From Desulfuribacillus alkaliarsenatis (GTDB lineage: Bacteria; Bacillota; Bacilli; Desulfuribacillales; Desulfuribacillaceae): DNA of 64,000 nt. How positions within the stretch are numbered: position 1 is the stretch's first letter; every line of letters starts with the position of its first letter. Position numbers and translations under genes: made by a program. The stretch covers positions 62,001 through 126,000 of the forward strand of contig NZ_MIJE01000034.1 in the NCBI RefSeq assembly GCF_001730225.1, in the 5' to 3' direction. The notes beneath the pieces were generated by a model, which saw only the letters and a program-made list of their open reading frames with translations, did not search any database and was not told the DNA's origin. Positions 1 through 8,099 of this stretch are shown here, in pieces.

Positions 1-87
1 CAGCTCCATATAAAAAATCTAGCAGAGGGTGGTTGTGAGGTTTCATTCTTCCTACCTGATAGACAGCCTGAAAGGAGTAATTATTAG
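1..87 (+). CDS. C-terminal end of an upstream gene, probably a LytS-type sensor histidine kinase (partial)
   Basis: Reading from base 1, an open frame runs to a TAG at 85-87 and encodes a tail containing EGGCEVSFFLPD. It ends one base before the ATG of the LytTR response regulator, so the two genes are translationally close. A histidine kinase is expected here because LytTR regulators are usually paired with a LytS-like kinase, and the tail resembles the last strand of an ATPase domain. Only 28 codons are visible, so the kinase assignment is inference from position. Confidence 0.5.
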   Translation, partial: QLHIKNLAEGGCEVSFFLPDRQPERSNY

Positions 88-88
88 T

Positions 89-811
89 ATGATACGGGTG
101 ATGATTGCTGAAGATGAAGTATTTGCAAGGGAAGAGTTAGAGTTTTTACTGATGAAGGAAAAGGATATTACCATTGTTGGTAGCGTAACTAATGGTAGAG
201 AACTGTTGGAGCAGTATCCTAAGCTTAAGCCAGAGTTAATTTTTTTAGATATAGAAATGCCTGAGATTCAAGGAACTGAAGCTGCCAAACAATTAATGGA
301 GCAGCTTACACCGCCATGTATCATATTTACGACGGCTTACGAAGACTATGCAGTCGAAGCCTTTGGTGTTAATGCCGTAGATTATCTATTAAAGCCTTAC
401 GATGAAGAACGTTTTCAGCAAGCTCTCGCTAGGGTTCGCAAGTTAATTGCTAATAGAGGGAGTGCGACAAGCAAAAAGATTTCCAACCTGTTAATTGAGG
501 AAGGCGACAAAATCGTAGTTGTAAAACCTGAGGATATTTATTATGCAGTTAAAGAAGACCGTATGGTAATCATTTATACTGGCTCTAGAATAATTCAAAC
601 AAAACAATCGCTACAGGAGCTAGAGGAAAAATTGGTAGGGTATCCTTTCGTGCGCTCCCACCGAAGCTATTTAGTAAACCTCTCCTACGTTAAAGAAGTT
701 GAAACATGGTTTAATGGAACATATAACATAATCCTGCGGGGAAAAGAAGACACGAAAATTCCAGTTAGTAGAGCTGCAGCAAAGGATGTACTTCAACAAC
801 TTCAGATGTAA
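89..811 (+). CDS. LytTR-family response regulator
   Basis: A 240-residue cytoplasmic response regulator. Residues 1-120 form a receiver domain with the acidic pair AEDE near the start, the phospho-acceptor Asp at about residue 54 in FLDIEMPE, and a conserved Lys in LLKPYD. Residues 140-240 form a LytTR DNA-binding domain (VKPEDIYYAVKED, FVRSHRSYLVNL). The open frame extends to base 29, but I chose the ATG at 89: it follows AAAGGAG with good spacing and begins MIRVMIAEDE, normal for receivers. It likely takes phosphate from the kinase whose end lies just upstream. LytTR regulators often control cell-wall, autolysin or transport genes; the target here is unknown. Confidence 0.9.
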   Translation: MIRVMIAEDEVFAREELEFLLMKEKDITIVGSVTNGRELLEQYPKLKPELIFLDIEMPEIQGTEAAKQLMEQLTPPCIIFTTAYEDYAVEAFGVNAVDYLLKPYDEERFQQALARVRKLIANRGSATSKKISNLLIEEGDKIVVVKPEDIYYAVKEDRMVIIYTGSRIIQTKQSLQELEEKLVGYPFVRSHRSYLVNLSYVKEVETWFNGTYNIILRGKEDTKIPVSRAAAKDVLQQLQM

Positions 812-834
812 CTTTTGATGTTGCTTTTTATGAG

Positions 835-864
835 AAAACCAGGACCATTCGGTTCTGGTTTTTT
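835..864 (+). terminator. Rho-independent terminator after the LytTR regulator
   Basis: An 11-bp stem (835-845 with 852-862, one G-T pair) with loop CATTCG is followed by T residues. It ends the two-component transcript. Confidence 0.8.
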
Positions 865-997
865 GCATTTCAATCATAGATCTCTACCGTTCACTCAAAT
901 ATCTGCACAAAAACGTAAAAACAGTGTATTGTTATAGTACAGAAAAAGAAAAGAGCATCTGTATATAGAACAAAGATTTCTGAAGGAGGAGATTATC

Positions 998-1177
998 ATA
1001 TTACCATACTTGTTTGTCTCTATAGCAATTATTTGTCTGTATTTTGCGATTAGGAAACAAAAACCACTGCTATTAACTGTACCTTTCTTTACAATGTTTG
1101 TCTATGTGATAGCACAGATTGCCATGGTACCATTAGGATTTTTTGAAACTATACAGTTAATTCTTAGTCTTAAGTAA
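998..1177 (+). CDS. Small hydrophobic protein upstream of the symporter subunit
   Basis: A 58-60 codon open frame ends with TAA at 1175-1177 and encodes a two-helix hydrophobic peptide (LPYLFVSIAIICLYFAIR, then PFFTMFVYVIAQIAMV). A strong ribosome binding site, GAAGGAGGAG, ends at 991, but no ATG, GTG or TTG sits at normal spacing. The in-frame codons there are ATT 992, ATC 995 and ATA 998; the first TTG (1010) is about 20 bases away. I place the start at ATA 998, with low certainty. The gene lies about 70 bases before the DUF4212 gene and may be a third component of the symporter cassette. I do not recognise a named family. Confidence 0.5.
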   Translation: MLPYLFVSIAIICLYFAIRKQKPLLLTVPFFTMFVYVIAQIAMVPLGFFETIQLILSLK

Positions 1178-1246
1178 TCTTAAGTAAGTAATTAAGGGTA
1201 TCTAGAGTCTATTAAACAAAGCAATAATTATGAGAGGAGAATGGCA

Positions 1247-1549
1247 ATGAAAAAAATTGATAAGGCAGTTGCTGACGCTTATTTTAACAAGCGAGTTAGG
1301 AATATTGTTGTATATTTAACGCTTTGGTTTATAGTATCTTTTGGAGTTGTAATGTTTGCTCAGCCGCTATCGAATTTCACAGTAAACGGCATGCCGTTTC
1401 ACTACTTTATGGGGGCTCAAGGATCACTGATTGTCTTTATCATACTGCTGTTTGTTAACGCAATTCAAAGTGACAAGATTGATAAAGAGTTTGGCATCGA
1501 TGAAGATGAGAATGAGCGCTTAAGCTCTGGAAAATCAATAGATCACTAA
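1247..1549 (+). CDS. DUF4212 small subunit of a sodium/solute symporter
   Basis: A 100-residue membrane protein with two hydrophobic helices (about residues 20-42 and 58-76) and the family pattern LTLWFIVSFGVVMF, QPLSNF, MGAQGS and DKIDKEFG. These match the DUF4212 'putative solute:sodium symporter small subunit'. Two ATGs are in frame. The second, at 1247, is 8 bases after GAGGAG, while the first (1241) is too close to it, so I use 1247. It lies 20 bases upstream of the large SSS-family symporter, the normal arrangement for this pair. The transported compound is probably acetate or another small monocarboxylate, known only from the family. Confidence 0.85.
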   Translation: MKKIDKAVADAYFNKRVRNIVVYLTLWFIVSFGVVMFAQPLSNFTVNGMPFHYFMGAQGSLIVFIILLFVNAIQSDKIDKEFGIDEDENERLSSGKSIDH

Positions 1550-1569
1550 GATAAAAGGAGGGGAAGACT

Positions 1570-3231
1570 GTGGATTTACAATTTATGACTAGTTTAGGAT
1601 TAATAATTGCTTCGTTTGCTTTATATATAGGAATCGCAATTTACAATAGAGCGAAACAAACGTCGGATTTCTATGTTGCTAGCCGCGGTGTTCCGCCTGT
1701 ATGGAATGGAATGGCGATTGCTGGAGACTGGATGAGTGCAGCCTCGTTTATTGGGATGGCTGGTACGGTAATGATACTTGGCTACGATGGTCTTGCCTAC
1801 ATTATGGGTTGGACTGGTGGATATCTATTACTGACATTCTTACTGGCACCACAATTACGGAAATATGGACGTTACACTGTACCTGAATTTATTGGGGATC
1901 GCTTCGATAGCCATACTGCAAGATTAATTGCAGCAATAGGTACGATGATTATCAGCTTTGTATATATTATTGGTCAGTTATCAGGTGCAGGGGTTGTTCT
2001 AGGTCGTTTATTCGAAATACCATCTGCCGTTGGTACAATTATTGGAGTAGTAATTATAACAATCTATGCTACATTTGGTGGTATGAAGGGTATTACCTGG
2101 ACACAGGTTGCCCAGTATCTAGTTTTAATCGTAGCTTACTTAATTCCTGTAATCTTTATGTCACTACAGATAACTAGTAATCCACTACCTTGGATGAGTT
2201 ATGGTGAAGTAGTTTCGAAGATGGGAGAAATAGATCGAGATTTAGGGATATCAGAGTTCTTTGCACCTTTCGCCTCTTCGGATAAGACACAGTTTATTGC
2301 GCTAATGTTCTGTCTAATGGCAGGAACGGCAGCATTGCCACACGTAATCGTTCGTTTTTATACAGTATCAACTATGAAGGCAGCTCGTTGGAGTGGGGCT
2401 TGGGCGCTATTGTTTATCTGCTTATTATATCTTTCAGCTCCTGCATACGCAGCATTCTCAAGATTTATTCTTTTAACTCAAGTAGCTGGTCGTCCTTTTA
2501 CAGACCTACCAGCATGGACAGAGTCGTGGATTGATACAGGACGTTTGAAATTAGCTGACTTAAACAATGATGGTATACTTCAATGGAATGAGATTCAAAT
2601 TAGTAATGACATTGTAGTAATGGCTACACCTGAAATTGCTGAGCTTGGTGTATTCGTTATCGGTTTAGTGGCAGCAGGTGCGATGGCCGCAGCATTATCG
2701 ACGGCCGGTGGTTTGTTAATTGCAATATCGTCATCCTTTGCACACGATATTTATTATAGACTACTAAACCCACAGGCCAGTGAACGTAAGCGTTTACTAG
2801 TTGCTAGAATCTCGATTGCAGTTGCAACAGTAGTTGCAGGTATAGTTGCCTTAGACCCACCTGGTGTAATTACACAGATAGTAGCATGGGCATTCTCGTT
2901 GGCAGCAGCAACCTTCTTCCCAGTTTTATTCCTTGGGGTATGGTGGAAGCGTTGTAATGCACAAGGTGCAATTGCAGGTATGATTAGTGGAATGCTTGTA
3001 AGTGGTTCGTATATAATAGCAGCAAGATATTTCGATTTCTCACTATTCGGGATTATCGATACAGGGGCTGGATTATTTGGAGCACCAGTTTGCTTGCTAG
3101 TAACATATGTAGTATCAAAAATGACTCCACCACCAGCACAACGTTTACAAGAAGAAGTTATGGACCTACGTTACCCTGAGCAAATGACATTTAAGGATGG
3201 GGAAGTGTGGATGGATGAACCATCAAAGTAA
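1570..3231 (+). CDS. Sodium:solute symporter, acetate permease-like (SSS family)
   Basis: A 553-residue polytopic membrane protein starting at GTG 1570 after AAAAGGAGGGGAAG. Family hallmarks include YNRAKQTSDFYVASRGVPP near the N-terminus, the GMAIAGDWMSAASFIGMAG segment, and GAMAAALSTAGGLLIAISSSFAHDIYY near residue 375. A polar loop holding LADLNNDGILQWNE (residues 326-345) has an EF-hand-like spacing of acidic residues, also seen in ActP relatives paired with DUF4212. With the small subunit upstream it should import acetate or a related anion driven by Na+ or H+. The downstream cNMP/CBS protein starts inside its 3' end, suggesting coupled translation. Confidence 0.88.
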   Translation: MDLQFMTSLGLIIASFALYIGIAIYNRAKQTSDFYVASRGVPPVWNGMAIAGDWMSAASFIGMAGTVMILGYDGLAYIMGWTGGYLLLTFLLAPQLRKYGRYTVPEFIGDRFDSHTARLIAAIGTMIISFVYIIGQLSGAGVVLGRLFEIPSAVGTIIGVVIITIYATFGGMKGITWTQVAQYLVLIVAYLIPVIFMSLQITSNPLPWMSYGEVVSKMGEIDRDLGISEFFAPFASSDKTQFIALMFCLMAGTAALPHVIVRFYTVSTMKAARWSGAWALLFICLLYLSAPAYAAFSRFILLTQVAGRPFTDLPAWTESWIDTGRLKLADLNNDGILQWNEIQISNDIVVMATPEIAELGVFVIGLVAAGAMAAALSTAGGLLIAISSSFAHDIYYRLLNPQASERKRLLVARISIAVATVVAGIVALDPPGVITQIVAWAFSLAAATFFPVLFLGVWWKRCNAQGAIAGMISGMLVSGSYIIAARYFDFSLFGIIDTGAGLFGAPVCLLVTYVVSKMTPPPAQRLQEEVMDLRYPEQMTFKDGEVWMDEPSK

Positions 3232-5185
3232 TAATAATAGTAACATAGCTACAAAAATTGATTATGAGCTTCTATTGAAACACCCCTTATTTATAGGGGT
3301 GTCAATAGAGCAATTAAAGCTAATGCTACAATACTGCGAAGTGCGTTCTTATAGCCGTTCGGAGAAGGTATTATACGCAAAATCCCCAAGGGATGGTATT
3401 ATACTGCTGCTACAGGGGATGGTTGAGGTATTTGTAGAGCATGATGAAACTGGCAAGGAAGACGTAATCGAAGCTATTTATGCCAATGATATTTTCGGAC
3501 TTTCATGTATTGCAGATTTTCTAGGTGAGACGCAGCAGGGTATACATTTAGAAAATAACGTTGAAGTGCGAGCTGTAGAGGATTCCGTTTGTTTGAAAAT
3601 ACCCTTTAATGTCCTAGAAATTCGTTGGGCAGAGGAATCGGTCAGGGATTATCTGATACGTAAGCTGTCTGTGCGGATTAGGGATGTATATGCTACGCTA
3701 GCTGAACACATACAGCTAGCGAAGCAATGGGGTGATAGTGAAACATTTACAAAACGAGTACAAGATTTCATGACTAATAATGTTGTTGCAGTAGATCACA
3801 GTGAAGATATTCAATATGTAGCGAAAAAAATGGTTGACGCGAAGGTAAGCTCTATTGTTGTTATGGAAAATGAACAATTAGTAGGCTTGATAACTGAAAA
3901 AGATTTGGTTAAACGGATTATAGCATCTGGGAATGATTATTCGCAGCCGATTCATAAGATAATGACGCTAAGTCCGCCTACAGTTAATAAGCATGCTTTT
4001 TATTATGAGGCGTTGTCGTTGTTTTTGACGGAGAATATTAGACATTTACCCGTTGTTGAAGACAACAAGGTCATTGGTTTAGTTACATTATCTGACCTAT
4101 TCAGAAGAAAGAATAGGGGTACTATCAAGATTTTACAAACCATCGAAGAATCGACGGAAGATAATCTAGCAGATGTCAAAAAAGCGATTTATGATGTTCT
4201 GAACTCGTTGATTGCTGATGGAATACCTGTAACACACACATTAGAGACAATAACGAATCTATACGATAGATTAGTCAAGCACTGTATTGATTTAGCTATC
4301 AACTCCTTAGATCGACAAGGCAACGGTAAGCCGCCTGTGCCGTTTTGTTGGTTCCAAATGGGCAGCGCAGGTAGACGTGAACAGTTCATATTAACTGATC
4401 AAGATCATTTTCTCGTATATAAAGAAATTGATGAAATGCAGGGTGATCCACAGAGTGAAGCTCAAAACGAGCAAGCAGAGTGGTATTTCTCCTTGCTTGG
4501 CGAGGAAATCGTTAAATATTTAGAGATGGCTGGATACAAACGCTGTCGCGGCGACATGATGGCGAACAACCCTATTTGGCGCGGAAGTCTATCGAGGTGG
4601 GAGGAACGGTTAAGAAGCTGGATGCTCAGGTCTACTAATGAGAAGCTAATGATTGCTAACAACTTCTTTTCCTATCGTTTTGTATATGGAGATCAGCGTT
4701 TATATGAGGATTTTCTACAGGTTATTAAGCAGCAAACCTCGAGATCGAGCATTTTTCTATACCGTTTAGCAGAGCTTGAAAAATTAAACCCTGTATCTCA
4801 GCTAGGTGCACCAATTCGTTCTTTATTTGGATTTGAACGTAAGCAAATTGATTTAAAGAAGGAAGCATTATTTCAATTCCACCATGCAATTCAAATACTG
4901 TCATTGCGTCATGGAATTATTGAAGGCACACCTTTACAAAGAATCAAGCAGCTTGTCAATAAACAAGTAATGACCAAGGAGTTCTCAGAGGATATTCTGG
5001 CTGCTTACGCAAGCGTTATGAAGGTTCGGGTGGAGCAGGCGTGGATTCGCTACCGTAAAAACGAAACAAATTTATCTGTGATTCCATTTAATCAACTACG
5101 GACTAGGGATAAAGAAGAGCTAAATAGTGCGTTAAAGGTAATGCGTTCCCTACAAACCCATTTGCTAACGGAATTTGGGTTGTAG
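3215..5185 (+). CDS. cNMP-binding / CBS pair / DUF294 putative nucleotidyltransferase
   Basis: A 656-residue cytoplasmic protein with a cyclic-nucleotide-binding-like domain (about 15-140), two CBS repeats (about 165-290: TNNVVAVDHSEDIQYVAKKM and GLVTLSDLFRR), a DUF294 nucleotidyltransferase-like domain (about 310-460, with MGSAGRREQFILTDQDHFLV, the GS-x-GRxE and DxD-type catalytic pattern) and a C-terminal DUF294_C helical domain. ATG 3197 overlaps the symporter by 35 bases; ATG 3215 is 9 bases after GGGGAAG and is preferred. This protein and the following exonuclease accompany DUF4212/ActP-like symporters in many bacteria, so a regulatory role in organic acid uptake is likely; the nucleotide substrate is unknown. 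Confidence 0.85.
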   Translation: MNHQSNNNSNIATKIDYELLLKHPLFIGVSIEQLKLMLQYCEVRSYSRSEKVLYAKSPRDGIILLLQGMVEVFVEHDETGKEDVIEAIYANDIFGLSCIADFLGETQQGIHLENNVEVRAVEDSVCLKIPFNVLEIRWAEESVRDYLIRKLSVRIRDVYATLAEHIQLAKQWGDSETFTKRVQDFMTNNVVAVDHSEDIQYVAKKMVDAKVSSIVVMENEQLVGLITEKDLVKRIIASGNDYSQPIHKIMTLSPPTVNKHAFYYEALSLFLTENIRHLPVVEDNKVIGLVTLSDLFRRKNRGTIKILQTIEESTEDNLADVKKAIYDVLNSLIADGIPVTHTLETITNLYDRLVKHCIDLAINSLDRQGNGKPPVPFCWFQMGSAGRREQFILTDQDHFLVYKEIDEMQGDPQSEAQNEQAEWYFSLLGEEIVKYLEMAGYKRCRGDMMANNPIWRGSLSRWEERLRSWMLRSTNEKLMIANNFFSYRFVYGDQRLYEDFLQVIKQQTSRSSIFLYRLAELEKLNPVSQLGAPIRSLFGFERKQIDLKKEALFQFHHAIQILSLRHGIIEGTPLQRIKQLVNKQVMTKEFSEDILAAYASVMKVRVEQAWIRYRKNETNLSVIPFNQLRTRDKEELNSALKVMRSLQTHLLTEFGL

Positions 5186-5209
5186 CTTCTTCCAGAGGGA
5201 GGAATAGCT

Positions 5210-5869
5210 ATGTTTTGGAAAAAGAAAAAATATAATTATGTGTTAGACTATGAGATTCCACTGCTGACCCCAGTGGATAATTTGTCGTTTATAGTTTTTG
5301 ATACAGAAGCTACAGGTCTTGAAGTTGGTGCAGGTGATCGATTGATTGAGATAGGGGCTGTACATGTAGAAAACCTACAAGTAACAGCTAGTACCTTTCA
5401 TTCCTATATAAATCCAGAACGGGATATCCCACGTACAATCATTGAACTGACAGGTATAACAGAGGAGCAGGTGCAAGGTGCGGTACTAGCTGAAGAGGGG
5501 ATAGTACAGTTTTTAGACTTTGTAGAAGAGCACCAAAGCTGCTCTCTGGTAGGGCATTGTGTTGGGTTCGATACCTTAATTATTGAACAGGAGCTAAAGC
5601 GTCAGCAAGCTGTATGTAATAAGCCTAGGGTTATTGACACCTTGGATTTGCTACGCCTTTTAAACATATGTAAACAGGGTAGAGATTTAGAGGATTATGC
5701 TAGTGAGTTTGGCATTACTATAGAAGCTAGGCACACAGCATTAGGTGATGCAACCGCTACTGCCGAGCTATTATGCCAACTGTTGAAACGCTTAAAGCGC
5801 AGATATCGTACTTGGGGAGAGCTGCTGTTCGCCGTTGAGAGTCGCCAGCGCGCTGCAGGGATGTACTAG
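5210..5869 (+). CDS. DEDDh 3'-5' exonuclease (DnaQ/PolC epsilon-like)
   Basis: A 219-residue exonuclease-fold protein. Exo I is FDTEATGLE, Exo II is GHCVGFDTLIIEQEL, and Exo III is RHTALGDATATAELL with the catalytic His and Asp, so the DEDDh set is complete. RBS GGGAGGAAT precedes ATG 5210, 24 bases after the DUF294 gene, hence an operon. Although named DNA polymerase III epsilon-like in many genomes, it is constantly found with the CBS/DUF294 and symporter cassette, so it may act on a small nucleotide or RNA signal instead of in replication. Its stop overlaps the stop of the opposite-strand methyltransferase within a shared CTAG. Confidence 0.85.
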   Translation: MFWKKKKYNYVLDYEIPLLTPVDNLSFIVFDTEATGLEVGAGDRLIEIGAVHVENLQVTASTFHSYINPERDIPRTIIELTGITEEQVQGAVLAEEGIVQFLDFVEEHQSCSLVGHCVGFDTLIIEQELKRQQAVCNKPRVIDTLDLLRLLNICKQGRDLEDYASEFGITIEARHTALGDATATAELLCQLLKRLKRRYRTWGELLFAVESRQRAAGMY

Positions 5870-6459
5870 GTTTTTGATTTATATATGTAGATTTTTGTTT
5901 GATGTATATCGTTGATTTGTATGATTTCATTAGCCTTCCAATCTGGGATTGCAAATGTATGGGTGAATATGATTGCTGGTTTTTCTAGCTCTAGTTCGAA
6001 TTTGGACTGGAGCTTTTTCATAGCCTTAGGATATAAATAGCAGATGAACACATCATAATCAGCCAAAGAACAGTTGTAGAAATTTTGGCGCAACAATATA
6101 AGGTTTTGTTGAGGTGATACAAGTAGCCGCAGCTTCATGAATAGATAAGGTATTAAAGATGCTTCGTAAGCATATATCGTAGCCTGTGGGAGCTGCTTTG
6201 CTAGTGGGAATGCAAGTGTGCCCCAGCCAGCGCCAAGCTCGGCAACTTTTATGGTGGGCGTCGCTGTTATATGATGCGCTCTAATATGCTTCTGATTGGT
6301 ATGATGTTGAACGATATGACGTTGAACGGTTTTAAAAAGCTTCTGACGTACTTTGTTTCCACTTGGCACTGGTGAAATTCCTAGAGTCAGCGTGTAATAG
6401 ATTAAAGACGCGGCTGTGAATATAACGATAATAAGTATAATGATTTCAACAAGCAACAA
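5866..6459 (-). CDS. Membrane-anchored class I SAM-dependent methyltransferase
   Basis: A 197-residue protein with one N-terminal transmembrane helix (residues 4-26, VEIIILIIVIFTAASLIYY) followed by a Rossmann methyltransferase domain. Motif I is VAELGAGWGTLAFPLA at about residue 72, and an acidic residue follows in IYAYEAS. The C-terminal part of the fold is short, so the domain is compact. The substrate is not predictable; similar small anchored methyltransferases are usually annotated hypothetical. It is 53 bases downstream of sfsA on the same strand and probably shares its transcript. Confidence 0.7.
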   Translation of the reverse strand: MLLVEIIILIIVIFTAASLIYYTLTLGISPVPSGNKVRQKLFKTVQRHIVQHHTNQKHIRAHHITATPTIKVAELGAGWGTLAFPLAKQLPQATIYAYEASLIPYLFMKLRLLVSPQQNLILLRQNFYNCSLADYDVFICYLYPKAMKKLQSKFELELEKPAIIFTHTFAIPDWKANEIIQINDIHQTKIYIYKSKT

Positions 6460-6512
6460 TGTCCCTCTTCTCTATTATATGTTTTGAATTTTTGTACACG
6501 GCAGGAAAATTA

Positions 6513-7271
6513 TTATGGATATAGAATCGGTAGCCATGATTGAAAGTACATACCGTCCGTTTTAATTGATGTCAGACAGGCGTGTATTTTTGTGCCAACT
6601 TCCTGCGCTTCCTTTAAGAGCCTTGCAAATTCAGGATCACGGTCAAAGCACGGGGAAAAGGCGTTAGCATCACTTCTTTGTATAATGAATATAACATGGG
6701 TTTGCGTAGTTCCTTGCGCTTGTTTTTGCATAAGTGATCGGAGGTGTTTCTTACCACGCTCAGTTGGGGCATCAGGAAAGCATGCAACACCATCGACGCA
6801 CATGTTTACAGATTTCACCTCTATAAGGTGCTGTATCTGATTATCCTCTTGGGCAGTTTTCTGCTCAGTAACAACAAAATCAAAGCGGTCTTTATTATAG
6901 GTAACTTCTGCTCTAATACTAGCATCTATGCTTGATAGTTCTTCGATATAATTATTCTCTAGTAATTCCCTAGCAAACCGATTAGCCACCATCGCGTCAA
7001 TACATACCAATGATGTATGGTTAGAATCAATTGAACTAGTTGTCGCTACTAAGAAAAGCGAATAAGGAGTTTTCCGCTCAGGGTTAGCTGCTGGCAGTAG
7101 GTAGCATGTTTGCCCTGTCACCAAAACCGTATCTAAGCGACCAGTTGTAGGTACATGAACTTTAATAAGTTCACCATTTATATTTACCTCTGCAATAAAA
7201 CGGTTAATGCGCTTAATGAATGTAGCAGGTACTAGTTTGGGAAAAGCTATTGATAGTTTATTATTGTACAT
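6513..7271 (-). CDS. sfsA: SfsA family protein (sugar fermentation stimulation homologue)
   Basis: A 252-residue SfsA homologue: an N-terminal OB-like part (AEVNINGELIKVHVPTTGRL) and a C-terminal nuclease-like core with RFDFVV, HLIEVKSVN and FPDAPTERGKKHLRSL. The longer open frame back to 7439 would overlap the divergent ABC gene and adds unrelated sequence. ATG 7271 follows AAAGGGGT and gives the usual length, so it is chosen. The E. coli protein is described as a stimulator of maltose metabolism with DNA-binding activity; the nuclease-like fold is known, the biological role is not settled. Confidence 0.88.
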   Translation of the reverse strand: MYNNKLSIAFPKLVPATFIKRINRFIAEVNINGELIKVHVPTTGRLDTVLVTGQTCYLLPAANPERKTPYSLFLVATTSSIDSNHTSLVCIDAMVANRFARELLENNYIEELSSIDASIRAEVTYNKDRFDFVVTEQKTAQEDNQIQHLIEVKSVNMCVDGVACFPDAPTERGKKHLRSLMQKQAQGTTQTHVIFIIQRSDANAFSPCFDRDPEFARLLKEAQEVGTKIHACLTSIKTDGMYFQSWLPILYP

Positions 7272-7388
7272 TTTTTTACCCCTTTGCAAATGTGTCGACA
7301 TGCTGTGATAATGCTGATAATATAAATATATCAACATAAGAATTGGATACGGAAAGAGTAGTTTCTTAGGCTGAAAGGAAGCTGATTC

Positions 7389-8099
7389 ATGGAACAGGAT
7401 GTTATTATAAAAGGTAACGGCATAAGCAGATGGTATCAAATGGGTGAAGTTCGTGTCAATGCCCTTAAGGATGCTAGCTTTGAGGTATATCGAGGGGAGT
7501 TTATAGTAGTGCTAGGGCCTAGTGGCTCAGGGAAGACAACGATACTAAATGTCATCGGCGGAATGGACAATGTAAGTGCTGGTGAATTATACTACCGAAA
7601 GCTAGCGCTCCATAAGGCTAGTGATCGCGTGCTAACAAAGTATCGTCGTGAGTCCGTGGGCTTTGTATTCCAGCACTACAATCTGATGTCAAACTTAACT
7701 GCCTTAGAAAATGTGAGTTTGTCAGTGGAGATTGCAAAGGATCCGCTGAAGCCTATGGATGTATTAGGGGAAGTAAATCTAGCTGAACGCTCAGATCATT
7801 TTCCATCGCAGTTATCAGGTGGTGAACAGCAGCGGGTAGCAATCGCCCGAGCAATTGCAAAAAATCCGGAGATATTGCTGTGTGATGAGCCAACTGGAGC
7901 ACTAGACTATAAAACTGGAATTCACGTGCTTAAGCTATTACGAAAATTTAATAAAGAATATAATAAAACAGTTATGGTTATTACCCATAATGCAAGCATT
8001 GCAGACATGGCAGACCGTGTATTCTCGATGAAGGATGGCAGACTTGCTGATATTAAGGTCAATGAAAATCCAGTTGCACCGGAGGAGGTGAGCTGGTAG
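7389..8099 (+). CDS. ABC transporter ATPase, MacB/LolD type
   Basis: A 236-residue ATPase with Walker [10 protein letters not shown] (about residue 43), Q-loop FVFQHYNLM, signature [14 protein letters not shown], Walker [13 protein letters not shown] and H-loop VITHN. The sequence type ([18 protein letters not shown]) is that of the MacB/LolD/YknY exporters. ATG 7389 follows GAAAGGAAG. The permease gene overlaps its stop by one base and a HlyD adaptor follows, so the three form one export complex. Confidence 0.92.
   Translation: MEQDVIIKGNGISRWYQMGEVRVNALKDASFEVYRGEFIVVLGPSGSGKTTILNVIGGMDNVSAGELYYRKLALHKASDRVLTKYRRESVGFVFQHYNLMSNLTALENVSLSVEIAKDPLKPMDVLGEVNLAERSDHFPSQLSGGEQQRVAIARAIAKNPEILLCDEPTGALDYKTGIHVLKLLRKFNKEYNKTVMVITHNASIADMADRVFSMKDGRLADIKVNENPVAPEEVSW

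Noticed and set aside
6513-7439. Long version of SfsA starting at 7439
   Set aside because: It would overlap the divergent ABC ATPase start and adds a non-homologous extension; the ATG at 7271 has an RBS.
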